From CAZUGH01 sp964619785 (lineage in GTDB: Bacteria > Bacillota > Clostridia > Lachnospirales > Lachnospiraceae): 19,204 nucleotides of DNA. Below are positions 1 to 6,995 of this stretch, piece by piece. The stretch covers positions 1-19,204 of the forward strand of contig CAZUGH010000033.1 in the NCBI GenBank assembly GCA_964619785.1, written 5' to 3'. Under the pieces are notes generated by a model that saw nothing but the letters and a program-made list of their open reading frames with translations, was not told the DNA's origin and ran no database searches. Each line of letters begins with the position of its first letter. The first letter of the stretch is position 1. The translations under genes were made by a program, and so were the position numbers.

Positions 1-256
1 TCATCGTTTTAAACACATCTTCCTTTAAAACACTACAAAGTTCTAGGCGTTTGAACAACTGAACAGGTAAAAATGGAACATCTTCTAATGACTCGATCTG
101 ATTATTTGAATATAATTTATCTAGAATCTCTCTGTATGGCAAACACGCTGACTGATGATACTGAGTCAGCTGCGCTAACCTCTTAAGCATAATTTTATTC
201 TTCTCTTGCATTGGAATCAAAAACGGTGAATATTCTAAAATCTGATCATAATTCAT
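1..256 (-). CDS. LuxE-type acyl-protein synthetase, N-terminal part (cut by window edge)
   Basis: Reading leftward from an ATG at 254-256, an open frame of 85 codons runs off the left edge. The visible protein starts MNYDQILEYSPF and reaches the stretch PFLPVQLFKRLELCSV followed by VFKTM at the edge. That pattern (P-F-L-P-V-xx-F-K, then the lead-in to the Thr/Ser-Gly-rich adenylate loop) is typical of the N-terminus of LuxE-like acyl-protein synthetases, which activate a fatty acid as an acyl adenylate and pass it to a protein or to LuxC-type reductase. The catalytic part lies outside the window. A GGAG at 266-269 sits nine bases before the ATG, and the gene starts 17 bases after the stop of the upstream deacetylase, so it is probably the third gene of that operon. 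Homologues occur in surface glycan and flagellar modification loci. The exact role here is unknown. Confidence 0.72.
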   Translation of the reverse strand, partial: MNYDQILEYSPFLIPMQEKNKIMLKRLAQLTQYHQSACLPYREILDKLYSNNQIESLEDVPFLPVQLFKRLELCSVLKEDVFKTM

Positions 257-273
257 AGGTATGTTCTCCAATC

Positions 274-1227
274 TCAGTTTGACAATTCTTTATATCTTTC
301 TGATACAGGTGGAAAATCATTGGTATCAAATCTTGGCAATGTATACAATTCTTTCTGCGCCAAGGTAGCCATTCGTGCTTCTACTGAAAGCCCCAGGGCA
401 CAACCTTCACCTTTTATATAGTCAATCAATTCATCACTGTAACCACCAAATGGGAAATTCATCACCCAGCAGTTTGGATCAATTACATTTGAAAAAAATT
501 GCTTACATGATTGTATTTCCTCTTTTGCCTGCTCTAATGGAATCTGATTCATCCAAGAGTGGTCTCTACCATGTAATCCAAAGAACATTCCACCATCTTT
601 CATTTCTTGGATTTGATTCATTGTTAGATAGATTTTTTTCACAAACTGTGATTCTGGAATGCCAACAATTTCATCAAACATTTCTCCTGTTACTCGATTT
701 CTCAACTGCTCTGGTAGGTAAGTCTGCAAAAGCCTCTTTATAAAAATTGTCTCTGCGCTATCCCAGCGATTCGCATGCCCAAGTTTCTTCATAAGCGTTT
801 CATTGTCTTCAATTTGATAACCTTCCTGGCGTAATATATCCAGTTTGTCATTCAATACAGGTATGATATCTTCTGTATCGCGACTAGCAAGTATGTAATG
901 AATCTTGTTTGTATCTAGTGCTTGATCTTTTTGTAAAACTTTAGACGCCATAAAAAAGGAGCCCTGAATCTTATTTTCCTTTAGTATTGGGTATACATTC
1001 TTATAGTGATCGAGATATCCGTCGTCAAATGTTAGTAACATCGCATTCTCGGGAAGTTTTCTTTCCCCCGAAACATCAGCCAATACATCCTCCATACGGA
1101 CAACATGATGATTTTTCGTAAAGAAATCAATCTGCTTACGAAATTTCTCTAACTCCAATCCCTTAATACCTGGGTACTCACTATTCTCTATCTCTCTTAC
1201 ATAATGGTACATAACAATACTTAGCAT
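274..1227 (-). CDS. NodB-type polysaccharide deacetylase family protein, cytosolic
   Basis: Carbohydrate esterase 4 (NodB-fold) protein of 317 residues from the chosen start. It opens MLSIVMYHYVRE, the usual first strand and YHYV motif of this family. The metal-binding first motif is TFDDG at about residues 66-70. The H-x3-H motif appears as LHGRDH, with His at about 219 and 223. The FPFGGYS substrate loop is at about 258-264. Roughly 120 residues of mainly helical-looking insert separate the first two motifs, longer than in simple peptidoglycan or chitin deacetylases and typical of the subgroup in surface polysaccharide clusters. There is no signal peptide or membrane segment, so it should act in the cytosol on a sugar precursor. 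The frame opens with GTG at 1236, but AAGGGTGAG at 1232-1240 is spaced correctly only for the ATG at 1225-1227, which I chose. It lies between the frameshifted deacetylase and the LuxE-like gene. The substrate cannot be told from sequence. Confidence 0.85.
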   Translation of the reverse strand: MLSIVMYHYVREIENSEYPGIKGLELEKFRKQIDFFTKNHHVVRMEDVLADVSGERKLPENAMLLTFDDGYLDHYKNVYPILKENKIQGSFFMASKVLQKDQALDTNKIHYILASRDTEDIIPVLNDKLDILRQEGYQIEDNETLMKKLGHANRWDSAETIFIKRLLQTYLPEQLRNRVTGEMFDEIVGIPESQFVKKIYLTMNQIQEMKDGGMFFGLHGRDHSWMNQIPLEQAKEEIQSCKQFFSNVIDPNCWVMNFPFGGYSDELIDYIKGEGCALGLSVEARMATLAQKELYTLPRFDTNDFPPVSERYKELSN

Positions 1228-1244
1228 ATATCTCACCCTTTTCT

Positions 1245-1963
1245 CTATTCTTTCGGAAATTGATATGCATCACATCGATTTCCTAACGTATCAAACTCAT
1301 AACCCTCTTCTTTAATCATATCAATGATGTCACCCAAAATCAATGATGTTTTTTTCGTTGCGTTAGAATCGAGGACGTTGTAGGATTTCCAACCGAATCC
1401 TCACCCGAGCAATTCCAATCATAGCTACGAATCCCCATCGTAATGAGTGTTTTCTCTACATCAGAGTAAATTGACTTGAGTTCTGCATTCATACTACCAA
1501 ACGGAAAGCGATGAATACATGGATAATTCCCTGTCACTTCTTTGATACGTTGATAGGCCTGTAAAAAATCACATTGAAAATTTTCACAGGATGAATAAAT
1601 CTCCGTTCTCTTATGACAGTGTGTGTGAATTCCTATACTATGCCCTTCTGCCACCGTCCTCTTGACAATGTGTTCCCGTTCCTTGGTTATCTCCTTGCCT
1701 ATAAGAAAAAAGGTTGCCTTAACTTTCTTCTCCTTTAGCGTATCTAGTATACTAGGTGTCACTTCACTTGGCCCATCATCAAAAGTCAAGTATGCAATCT
1801 TTTCAGACACTTTTTCATTCTCTTCTTTTACATGCAATAGAAAACGAGCAGTAGGTACATATGCCCTACTACTCGTTTCTTTGTCCGAAAAATTCTTCTT
1901 AAGTTCGTGAAACATGAGAATACTCAGGCAACATATACACATTATGTAACATGTTTTTTTCAT
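1245..1963 (-). CDS. Membrane-anchored polysaccharide deacetylase with a -1 frameshift near its C-terminus
   Basis: NodB-domain deacetylase with an N-terminal hydrophobic anchor or signal segment (residues 5-18, Cys-rich, after MKKT). Visible motifs are TFDDGPS at 60-66, HTHCH at 113-117 (the H-x3-H metal pair) and RFPFGS at 152-157. The uninterrupted frame gives only 207 residues and stops at 1340-1342. Just before that stop, mRNA codons CGA AAA AAA form an A AAA AAA run (1349-1355). Moving to the -1 frame there continues without a stop for 34 more residues, ending LGNRCDAYQFPKE at a TAG at 1245-1247, 17 bases before the next gene's ATG. The extension contains ILGDIIDMIKEEGYEF, the expected last helix and strand of a NodB domain, giving 239 residues. 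So this is either a recent one-base deletion, a homopolymer sequencing error, or a productive slippage site. It probably acts outside the membrane on wall or surface glycan. Confidence 0.8.
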
Positions 1964-2033
1964 ATTATCACTTCACAAATAAGTCCTTAAGATAGTATAT
2001 TCGTTTAATTTAATTTTGCTATCCCTAAATGTG

Positions 2034-2915
2034 TTATCCTTTTACACTACCCAATGCAATACCTCGAATGATGTACTTTGACAAGCACAAATATACAATA
2101 ATCAAAGGTACAATGGCAATTGCCAACATAATATATACTTTTCCTTGATCAAAGTTATCAAAGGAAGCGCTACGTAACCCAGCGATTACAATTGGTAATG
2201 TTCTTCTCTCTTTACTCTCTAACAGCATAGCTGGAAGGAAGTAGTTATTCCAAGATGCAACGAATGTGAAGATAACCTGTACAGCCATAGCTGGCTTGAT
2301 AATTGGTAAGGCGATAAAGTTAAATATATAAAACTCATGGCCTCCATCAATTCGTCCTGCTTCGATAATCTCCATAGGCAAGGAGCCTTCCATATACTGC
2401 TTGATAAAGAAGAAGGTTGCCGGTGCCGCAATACTTGGTAAAATCAATGGTACAAAGGTATTATATAATCCCCAATCATTCATCATACTGATGAAACCAA
2501 GGGCGGATACCTGTGTAGGTACCATCATGATTAACATAATAAATACAAATGCTGGTCTCTTAAGTCGGAAGTTGTATGCAAATAATCCATATGCCGTCAA
2601 TGCCGAGAAATAAACTGCTAAGAGACAACTGCCTGCTGCAATAAGGAAACTGTTAATCAATGATGATAACATCGGAATATTGGTATCTTCCAAAATACTC
2701 TTCAAGTTATCAATCAGTGAAGTTCCTGGGATAAATGAAATTCCTCCCTGTATCTGTGCATGGTTCCTTGTAGCGTTGATAATCAACATAACAAATGGGA
2801 ACAAAGCAATAACACAAGATAAAATCAATACTGCATATACAAAAATTCTTCTTATTACTAGAAATGTATGGGAACGATGCTCTAAGGTTCCCTTTTCAAG
2901 AGTAGTCTTAGCCAT
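2034..2915 (-). CDS. CUT1-family sugar ABC transporter permease (MalG-like)
   Basis: Inner-membrane permease of 293 residues with about six transmembrane segments, beginning after a short cytosolic tail. The EAA loop that docks the ATPase reads EAGRIDGGHEFYIF and continues to LPIIKPA at about residues 184-208, the signature of binding-protein-dependent permeases. The C-terminus IIRGIALGSVKG matches MalG-type proteins, whose tails end near the ATPase. It is the last gene of the importer operon. Its ATG lies two bases after the stop of the MalF-like gene, and its AGGGG ribosome site lies inside that gene's end, so the two are translationally linked. With the MalF-like partner it forms the channel for a sugar bound by the lipoprotein encoded upstream. 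Cellobiose or a related beta-glucoside is inferred only from the neighbouring GH94 enzyme. No clear terminator follows it. Confidence 0.92.
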   Translation of the reverse strand: MAKTTLEKGTLEHRSHTFLVIRRIFVYAVLILSCVIALFPFVMLIINATRNHAQIQGGISFIPGTSLIDNLKSILEDTNIPMLSSLINSFLIAAGSCLLAVYFSALTAYGLFAYNFRLKRPAFVFIMLIMMVPTQVSALGFISMMNDWGLYNTFVPLILPSIAAPATFFFIKQYMEGSLPMEIIEAGRIDGGHEFYIFNFIALPIIKPAMAVQVIFTFVASWNNYFLPAMLLESKERRTLPIVIAGLRSASFDNFDQGKVYIMLAIAIVPLIIVYLCLSKYIIRGIALGSVKG

Positions 2916-2917
2916 GA

Positions 2918-3901
2918 TTATCGTGCCCCTTTCTTAGCTTTTTTTGCCTTCTTTGGTTTATCGTCACCTTTATCATTTAGCAACGAGAATACTACAAGAC
3001 TAAGTAACGCTGCAATAATGAATAAGACAACTGAGATTGCTCCCGCTTTACCGTAGTTCTTACTTACCAAAATATTATCATTCAAGAACATAACGGCTGT
3101 TGTTGTCGACTGGTTTGGAGTACCAAATCCATTGGTCAACAGCTGTGGAATATCAAACATCTGGATACCACCAATTAAGGATGTTACGATTACATATAAA
3201 AGAATTGGCTTCAACATTGGAATCGTTATCTTCCAGAATAATTGTTTTGAGTTTGCACCATCAATGGATGCAGCTTCATAAAGTGATGTATCAACACCCA
3301 TAATACCAGCCATTAAAAGAATGGTTGTATTACCAGTCCACATCAGGTAATTGATAAAGGCTGCGATGCCTCTCGTTCCGGCTACACTATTAAAGAAATC
3401 AAAGACCGTTCCGCCCATTGGTTTTCCTGTAACCATACATAAAACATCATTGACAGGACCCTGGTTACCAAACAGATTAAAGAACAATACTGCGATAGAG
3501 GATGCCATCAGTATATTTGGCAGGTATAAAACAACTTTGCATATACCTGTTCCTTTCAACTTCAATCTCAGATCTGTAAACCATGCTGCAAATAACACCG
3601 ACATGACAATCTGAGGAATAAATCCTACAATCCAAATAATTAACGTATTACCTAAGAACTTCTGCATACTTCCATCAGCAAATATTGCTTGGAAGTTCTC
3701 GAACCCGATAAATCGTGGTCCAATCCAATCTAGACCATCCTTATACTGTTCAAAGAAACCCTTGTAGAATGTCATAATCAATGGATACAACTGAAAAACT
3801 GCATATGTAATGAAGAAAGGTAAGATGAAAATCAATCCCCATTTTCCATATTTAAGCTTGTGCGGTCTTTTGTAAGGTACCGCTGGTGTAGCCTTTGCCA
3901 T
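2918..3901 (-). CDS. CUT1-family sugar ABC transporter permease (MalF-like)
   Basis: Permease of 327 residues with about six transmembrane segments, the first at about residues 22-42 (WGLIFILPFFITYAVF). The EAA loop is EAASIDGANSKQLFW followed by ITIPMLKPI, clearly of the MalF/LacF type. The region after it (GGIQMFDIPQLLTNGFGTPNQSTTT) is characteristic of this permease class. The C-terminus is a strongly basic tail of repeated KKAKKAKK after Asp-rich residues, probably cytosolic. The start ATG is preceded by GAGGTGATGAT. A 192-bp gap with a strong hairpin separates it from the binding-protein gene upstream. It pairs with the MalG-like permease directly downstream. No ATPase is encoded here, so a shared MsmX/MsmK/UgpC-type ATPase elsewhere is likely (inference). 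Confidence 0.92.
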   Translation of the reverse strand: MAKATPAVPYKRPHKLKYGKWGLIFILPFFITYAVFQLYPLIMTFYKGFFEQYKDGLDWIGPRFIGFENFQAIFADGSMQKFLGNTLIIWIVGFIPQIVMSVLFAAWFTDLRLKLKGTGICKVVLYLPNILMASSIAVLFFNLFGNQGPVNDVLCMVTGKPMGGTVFDFFNSVAGTRGIAAFINYLMWTGNTTILLMAGIMGVDTSLYEAASIDGANSKQLFWKITIPMLKPILLYVIVTSLIGGIQMFDIPQLLTNGFGTPNQSTTTAVMFLNDNILVSKNYGKAGAISVVLFIIAALLSLVVFSLLNDKGDDKPKKAKKAKKGAR

Positions 3902-4035
3902 ATCATCACCTCATAATATTTTATCTATACTAAATGGATATTAGTTACTTTCCCAATTGCTTTCATAAATCATTTCCTACACCTAATGCTACGCTTTTTC
4001 CTATTACCTATTATCATTTTCTAATTTTACTTAAA

Positions 4036-4066
4036 ATTATGGGGCAGGACTAGCCTGCCCCGTAAT
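4036..4066 (-). terminator. Strong intergenic hairpin after the binding-protein gene (leaky terminator or mRNA 3' stabiliser)
   Basis: Perfect inverted repeat GGGGCAGG (4041-4048) / CCTGCCCC (4054-4061) with a five-base loop. It is extended by ATTAT/GTAAT with one G-U pair to a 13-bp stem. It starts about 28 bases after the binding-protein stop. On the transcribed strand it is followed only by AATTTTAAG, a weak U-tract, so it should be partly read through. Such hairpins between binding-protein and permease genes typically keep binding-protein mRNA in excess. Confidence 0.75.
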
Positions 4067-4093
4067 TAAATACTTAATTCAATTCACTAATAA

Positions 4094-5491
4094 TTAGTGA
4101 GAAAGTGCTGGGTACTTTGTCTCAGCTTTGCTATAGAAGTTAGCTAATGCTTTGTCATAATCAACAGTACCTGCGAAGTAATCCTTCATAGCACTCTGAA
4201 GTTCTTCGTTCAGACCCTGATCATAAGATGTAAGCTTAGACATATCAATCTTCTCTGCAGCCTGTGCAAGAACTTCAACGAGGCACTGTCCGCCAAGGAA
4301 TCCGCTCTCTGCTTTTTCATCTGTGAGTTTCTTGTTTACAGTCTTGCTGTTAACGAAATCCTGTTTCTCTAAGCAGATTTTCTCAAGAACACTATCATCA
4401 CATGTCATAGTCTTCATGATCTTGCTTACTAAGTCAGCATTGTCAGTTCCCTTACAAGCAGTAACCCAAGTTCCGCCCCAGTTAAAGGACTGTGGTCCAA
4501 GTACAAGTCCCCAATCTCCGTAAGAACCGTTACCCTTCTTCTGCTCACCCTTCTTATTATCAAGGGAAGCTTCAGCCATAGAGAATGAAATTCCCCATGC
4601 TGGCATGAAGTAACCAAGTACCTTACCCTTAGTACCCATACCTGCTGTCCAAGTCTTATCCCATAGAGAAGACTTCTGGTTGTATCCTTCGTCTGTGAAC
4701 TTCTTAGTCTGATCAATCCATCCCTTGATACTGTCATCAAGAACGATCTTCTTATCATCTGTTACCCATTTAGCTGATGTATTGTTAGAGAATACACGAT
4801 AAGCATCATCATAACCGGATAACATGTAGTAACCTTTGTCTTTAGCTGTTTTAGCTGTTTCAGCAAATGTATCCCAATCAGCTACTGCTTCCTGAACCTT
4901 AGCTGGATCATCTGTTCCTAAAACTTTCTTAGCGATAGAACGTCTGTAGATATATCCACCAGGACATCCCTGCCATGAAATACCTTTCTGAACTTTGTTG
5001 TCATCTGTAACAACATCTTTTGTATACTGATACTGATTAACCATATCATCATCAGTGATACCAAGAGATTTAACATCTAATGTATAATCTGTCTTTGTAT
5101 ACTTATCAGCATAGTCAGCTTCGATCAAGAACATATCAATCTTGTCGTCTGCAGAAGCGCTTTCCTGTTTCTCAAGTGCTGCATCAAGCTTTGTCTGATA
5201 TACGTTGTTCTCATTAGCGTTTACTACCCAGTTAACTTTTACATCACCGATCATATCTTTATCCTGATCGTATCCTGGATAATATTCTCTAACACGTGTC
5301 TGGAACTCATCATTCCATACATAAATGTTAAGAACTTTTCCGCCACCATCTGCTACCTGTTCAACAGCTGCAGTTTTATCTGCACTGTCACCACCACTTG
5401 CTGATTCTTTAGCTGTGTCAGAACCACATGCTGTTAAAGAACCAAGTACCATTGCTACTGTCAGTACTAATGCTAACCATTTCTTTTTCAT
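4094..5491 (-). CDS. Sugar ABC transporter substrate-binding lipoprotein
   Basis: Extracellular solute-binding protein of 465 residues, the usual size for CUT1 sugar-binding proteins. It has a lipoprotein signal: basic MKKK, a hydrophobic core, then the lipobox LTAC with the lipidated Cys at residue 22, followed by a Ser/Asp/Ala-rich linker. The mature part starts with a strand (GGKVLNIYVWNDEF) typical of the family and has many surface Lys/Asp residues, with aromatic residues for sugar stacking. It should be anchored to the outer face of the membrane and deliver sugar to the two permeases encoded downstream. The ATG has a good AGGAGG nine bases upstream. It follows the lacI gene by 55 bases with no terminator between, so it is probably co-transcribed from the lacI promoter. 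A cellobiose-type ligand is inferred from the divergent cellobiose phosphorylase and not from any residue I can read. Confidence 0.9.
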   Translation of the reverse strand: MKKKWLALVLTVAMVLGSLTACGSDTAKESASGGDSADKTAAVEQVADGGGKVLNIYVWNDEFQTRVREYYPGYDQDKDMIGDVKVNWVVNANENNVYQTKLDAALEKQESASADDKIDMFLIEADYADKYTKTDYTLDVKSLGITDDDMVNQYQYTKDVVTDDNKVQKGISWQGCPGGYIYRRSIAKKVLGTDDPAKVQEAVADWDTFAETAKTAKDKGYYMLSGYDDAYRVFSNNTSAKWVTDDKKIVLDDSIKGWIDQTKKFTDEGYNQKSSLWDKTWTAGMGTKGKVLGYFMPAWGISFSMAEASLDNKKGEQKKGNGSYGDWGLVLGPQSFNWGGTWVTACKGTDNADLVSKIMKTMTCDDSVLEKICLEKQDFVNSKTVNKKLTDEKAESGFLGGQCLVEVLAQAAEKIDMSKLTSYDQGLNEELQSAMKDYFAGTVDYDKALANFYSKAETKYPALSH

Positions 5492-5546
5492 AAATCAATT
5501 CCTCCTATTTTTTAAGATTTTTTTAATGGTTTCATCTTTATAATTA

Positions 5547-6554
5547 CTAAAGCCTTTTAACAGACTTACCATGCATCAATTCACCTTTTACAACGATTCG
5601 TTCAATCAATGCCGTCTTAGGTTGTTCGATGGCTTCAATCAACTTCTTCGCTGCTACCCTGCCGAGTTCTGATGTATCTTGCTTATACGTTGTAATCTTA
5701 GGATCCATGACCCTTGCGATTCGCTGTCCATCATAACCTACTACAGATATATCATCTGGAATAGACAGCCCCTCGTTCTCGATTACATTGATACCTCCGA
5801 TACAAGAGAAATCATCTGGATAAATAATGCATGATGGTCTATCATCAAGCGCTAATAATTCTTTGGTTATCTTCGCTGAAGACTTGGTGTCATGATATAC
5901 ACCCTCTCTGACATATTCGTCAGGGACTTCAATCCCCAGCTCGTTTAAGGTCCGATAGAAGCACCCTACACGATTCCGTGTTACTGAAGAATCTGCTCCA
6001 TGAATGTAAGCAATCTTCTCGTGTCCATGTTCTACTATATAATGTACAATCTCTTTCATACCGGACACATTATCCGATAAGATACAAGTCCTGTTGTCAA
6101 ATGCAAAATCTATCGTAACCACTGGTATGTCACCATTCACCAATTCAATTACTGATGAATCTTCAAAATCCACACAAGCAATTACTACACCATCAACTCC
6201 GCGATATCTACTGTGTTCATAGTATGACATCTCTTCTTTACCAGCATGATGACTAATAAATGTAATATCGTACCCACTTTCTTCTGCTCCTCTTCGGAAG
6301 CTATCCAAAACGTGTGAGAAATAAGAGTGAGTCAAACCACTATTGGCTTCATCTACAAACAAAACTCCTAAATTATATGTACGATTCGTCTTCAATGCTC
6401 TTGCTGAGGAGTTAGGCAAGTACCCTAGTTCTTTTGCAACGCGACAAATGCGTTCCTTCGTTTCCTTGCTAATGTCCATCCGATTGTTCAACGCTTTACT
6501 GACGGTGGCAATCGAAACATCACATTGCAATGAAATATCTTTCATCGATACCAT
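5547..6554 (-). CDS. LacI-family transcriptional regulator of the importer/cellobiose phosphorylase locus
   Basis: Regulator of 335 residues. The N-terminal helix-turn-helix is MKDISLQCDVSIATVSKALN at about residues 4-23. It is followed by the hinge segment PNSSARALKTNRTYNLGVLF, where the minor-groove hinge helix precedes a periplasmic-binding-protein-like effector domain. Typical effector-domain marks are GVDGVVIACVDFED, PVVTIDF, YIHGADSS and the dimer-interface region DDISVVGYDGQRIARVMDPKITTYKQ. Start ATG at 6554 is set by GGAGGG seven bases upstream. It is the first gene of the importer operon. An operator-like 16-mer lies over its own predicted transcription start and another lies in the leader of the divergent phosphorylase gene, so it most likely represses both units until its sugar effector binds. 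Effector identity is unknown; cellobiose is the obvious candidate. Confidence 0.92.
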   Translation of the reverse strand: MVSMKDISLQCDVSIATVSKALNNRMDISKETKERICRVAKELGYLPNSSARALKTNRTYNLGVLFVDEANSGLTHSYFSHVLDSFRRGAEESGYDITFISHHAGKEEMSYYEHSRYRGVDGVVIACVDFEDSSVIELVNGDIPVVTIDFAFDNRTCILSDNVSGMKEIVHYIVEHGHEKIAYIHGADSSVTRNRVGCFYRTLNELGIEVPDEYVREGVYHDTKSSAKITKELLALDDRPSCIIYPDDFSCIGGINVIENEGLSIPDDISVVGYDGQRIARVMDPKITTYKQDTSELGRVAAKKLIEAIEQPKTALIERIVVKGELMHGKSVKRL

Positions 6555-6619
6555 ATACTGCCCTCCAAAACTGATGCCTTATGTAACTATCTATAGTCAC
6601 TCCCTTGATGTCGAATCTC

Positions 6620-6635
6620 CTTAATCGTTTTCGTA
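6620..6635. promoter_or_regulatory. LacI/cre-like operator over the lacI transcription start
   Basis: CTTAATCGTTTTCGTA. The minus-strand core CGAAAACGATTAAG fits the LacI/CcpA-type half-site pattern around a central CG. The same 16-mer with one change occurs at 6930-6945. It begins about six bases downstream of the lacI -10 box, so a bound repressor would block initiation (autoregulation). Whether the bound protein is the local LacI regulator or a global CcpA cannot be told. Confidence 0.7.
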
Positions 6636-6640
6636 AGTTA

Positions 6641-6669
6641 ACTTTACCACACATTTACCAACTGGTCAA
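6641..6669 (-). promoter_or_regulatory. Promoter for the lacI-importer operon
   Basis: Minus strand TTGACC (6664-6669), a 17-base spacer, then TAAAGT (6641-6646). This is a good sigma-A match with ideal spacing. The predicted start is near 6634, inside the operator, giving a leader of about 80 bases to the lacI ATG. Confidence 0.65.
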
Positions 6670-6687
6670 CACTTTTTGTGTACTTTT

Positions 6688-6740
6688 TGTGAACATTGTT
6701 CACATTTATTGATTTTGTTGGTTTATTTGTCATTTGACAA
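6688..6740. promoter_or_regulatory. Two extra palindromes in the divergent control region
   Basis: TGTGAACATTGTTCACA (6688-6704) is a perfect 7-bp inverted repeat around ATT. TTGTCATTTGACAA (6727-6740) is a perfect 6-bp inverted repeat around TT. A tandem ACTTTTTGTG direct repeat (6671-6680 and 6682-6691) runs into the first palindrome. They lie just upstream of the lacI -35 box and differ from the LacI-type operators, so a second regulator such as a CRP/FNR-like activator is possible. The binding protein is unknown. The rest of the 6555-6995 gap is very T-rich on the plus strand, and I see no gene in it. Confidence 0.4.
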
Positions 6741-6870
6741 GCCATTTTTGTTCTTTTTTTGTGCAATTTTACTATATTGATTAACCCAGCATTTTCCTCT
6801 TGTCGAAATTGCACGTTTTCGCTTTTATTTTTTTGTAAGTATTTCACCCTTCCAAATGTCCTCTAAACCC

Positions 6871-6899
6871 TTGATTTTATGGGCTTTATCAATTATAAT
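6871..6899 (+). promoter_or_regulatory. Promoter for cellobiose phosphorylase
   Basis: TTGATT (6871-6876), a 17-base spacer, then a perfect TATAAT (6894-6899). The predicted start is near 6906, giving a leader of about 90 bases that contains the second operator at 6930-6945. Confidence 0.65.
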
Positions 6900-6929
6900 G
6901 AATATGCATTCCGAAATTTACATACTTTT

Positions 6930-6945
6930 CGTAATCGTTTTCGTA
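6930..6945. promoter_or_regulatory. LacI/cre-like operator in the cellobiose phosphorylase leader
   Basis: CGTAATCGTTTTCGTA, identical at 15 of 16 positions to the 6620-6635 site. An upstream partial copy TTTTCGTA (6926-6933) repeats the end of the site 12 bases earlier. It lies about 25 bases downstream of the predicted transcription start, a position where a repressor acts as a roadblock. Confidence 0.7.
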
Positions 6946-6995
6946 TATTGTTAATTCAGAATGAAGACAAATACTAAGAATGGAGCATATCTAAT

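Noticed and set aside
375..743. 122-codon plus-strand frame opposite the cytosolic deacetylase
   Set aside because: Antisense shadow of a gene with clear family motifs. Its translation is His/Ser/Leu-rich without any recognisable pattern.
1964..2033. Terminator or clear promoter between the importer operon and the deacetylase genes
   Set aside because: No hairpin is visible. TATACT at 1994-1999 (minus) could be a -10 box but has no good -35 box, so neither is called.
4429..4758. 109-codon minus-strand frame inside the binding-protein gene
   Set aside because: Shifted-frame shadow of the lipoprotein gene, with Arg/Leu/Ser-rich composition and no ribosome site of its own.
6734..6779. TTGACA at 6734-6739 as an additional plus-strand promoter
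   Set aside because: No acceptable -10 box at 16-18 bases. TATATT at 6774 is too far away. TTGACA is part of the TTGTCA/TGACAA palindrome.
6644..6847. Minus-strand 67-codon frame in the divergent control region
   Set aside because: Starts with GTG directly abutting its only GGAAGG, is Lys/Asn-rich low-complexity AT coding, and runs over the lacI -35 box and both palindromes. Regulatory DNA explains it better.
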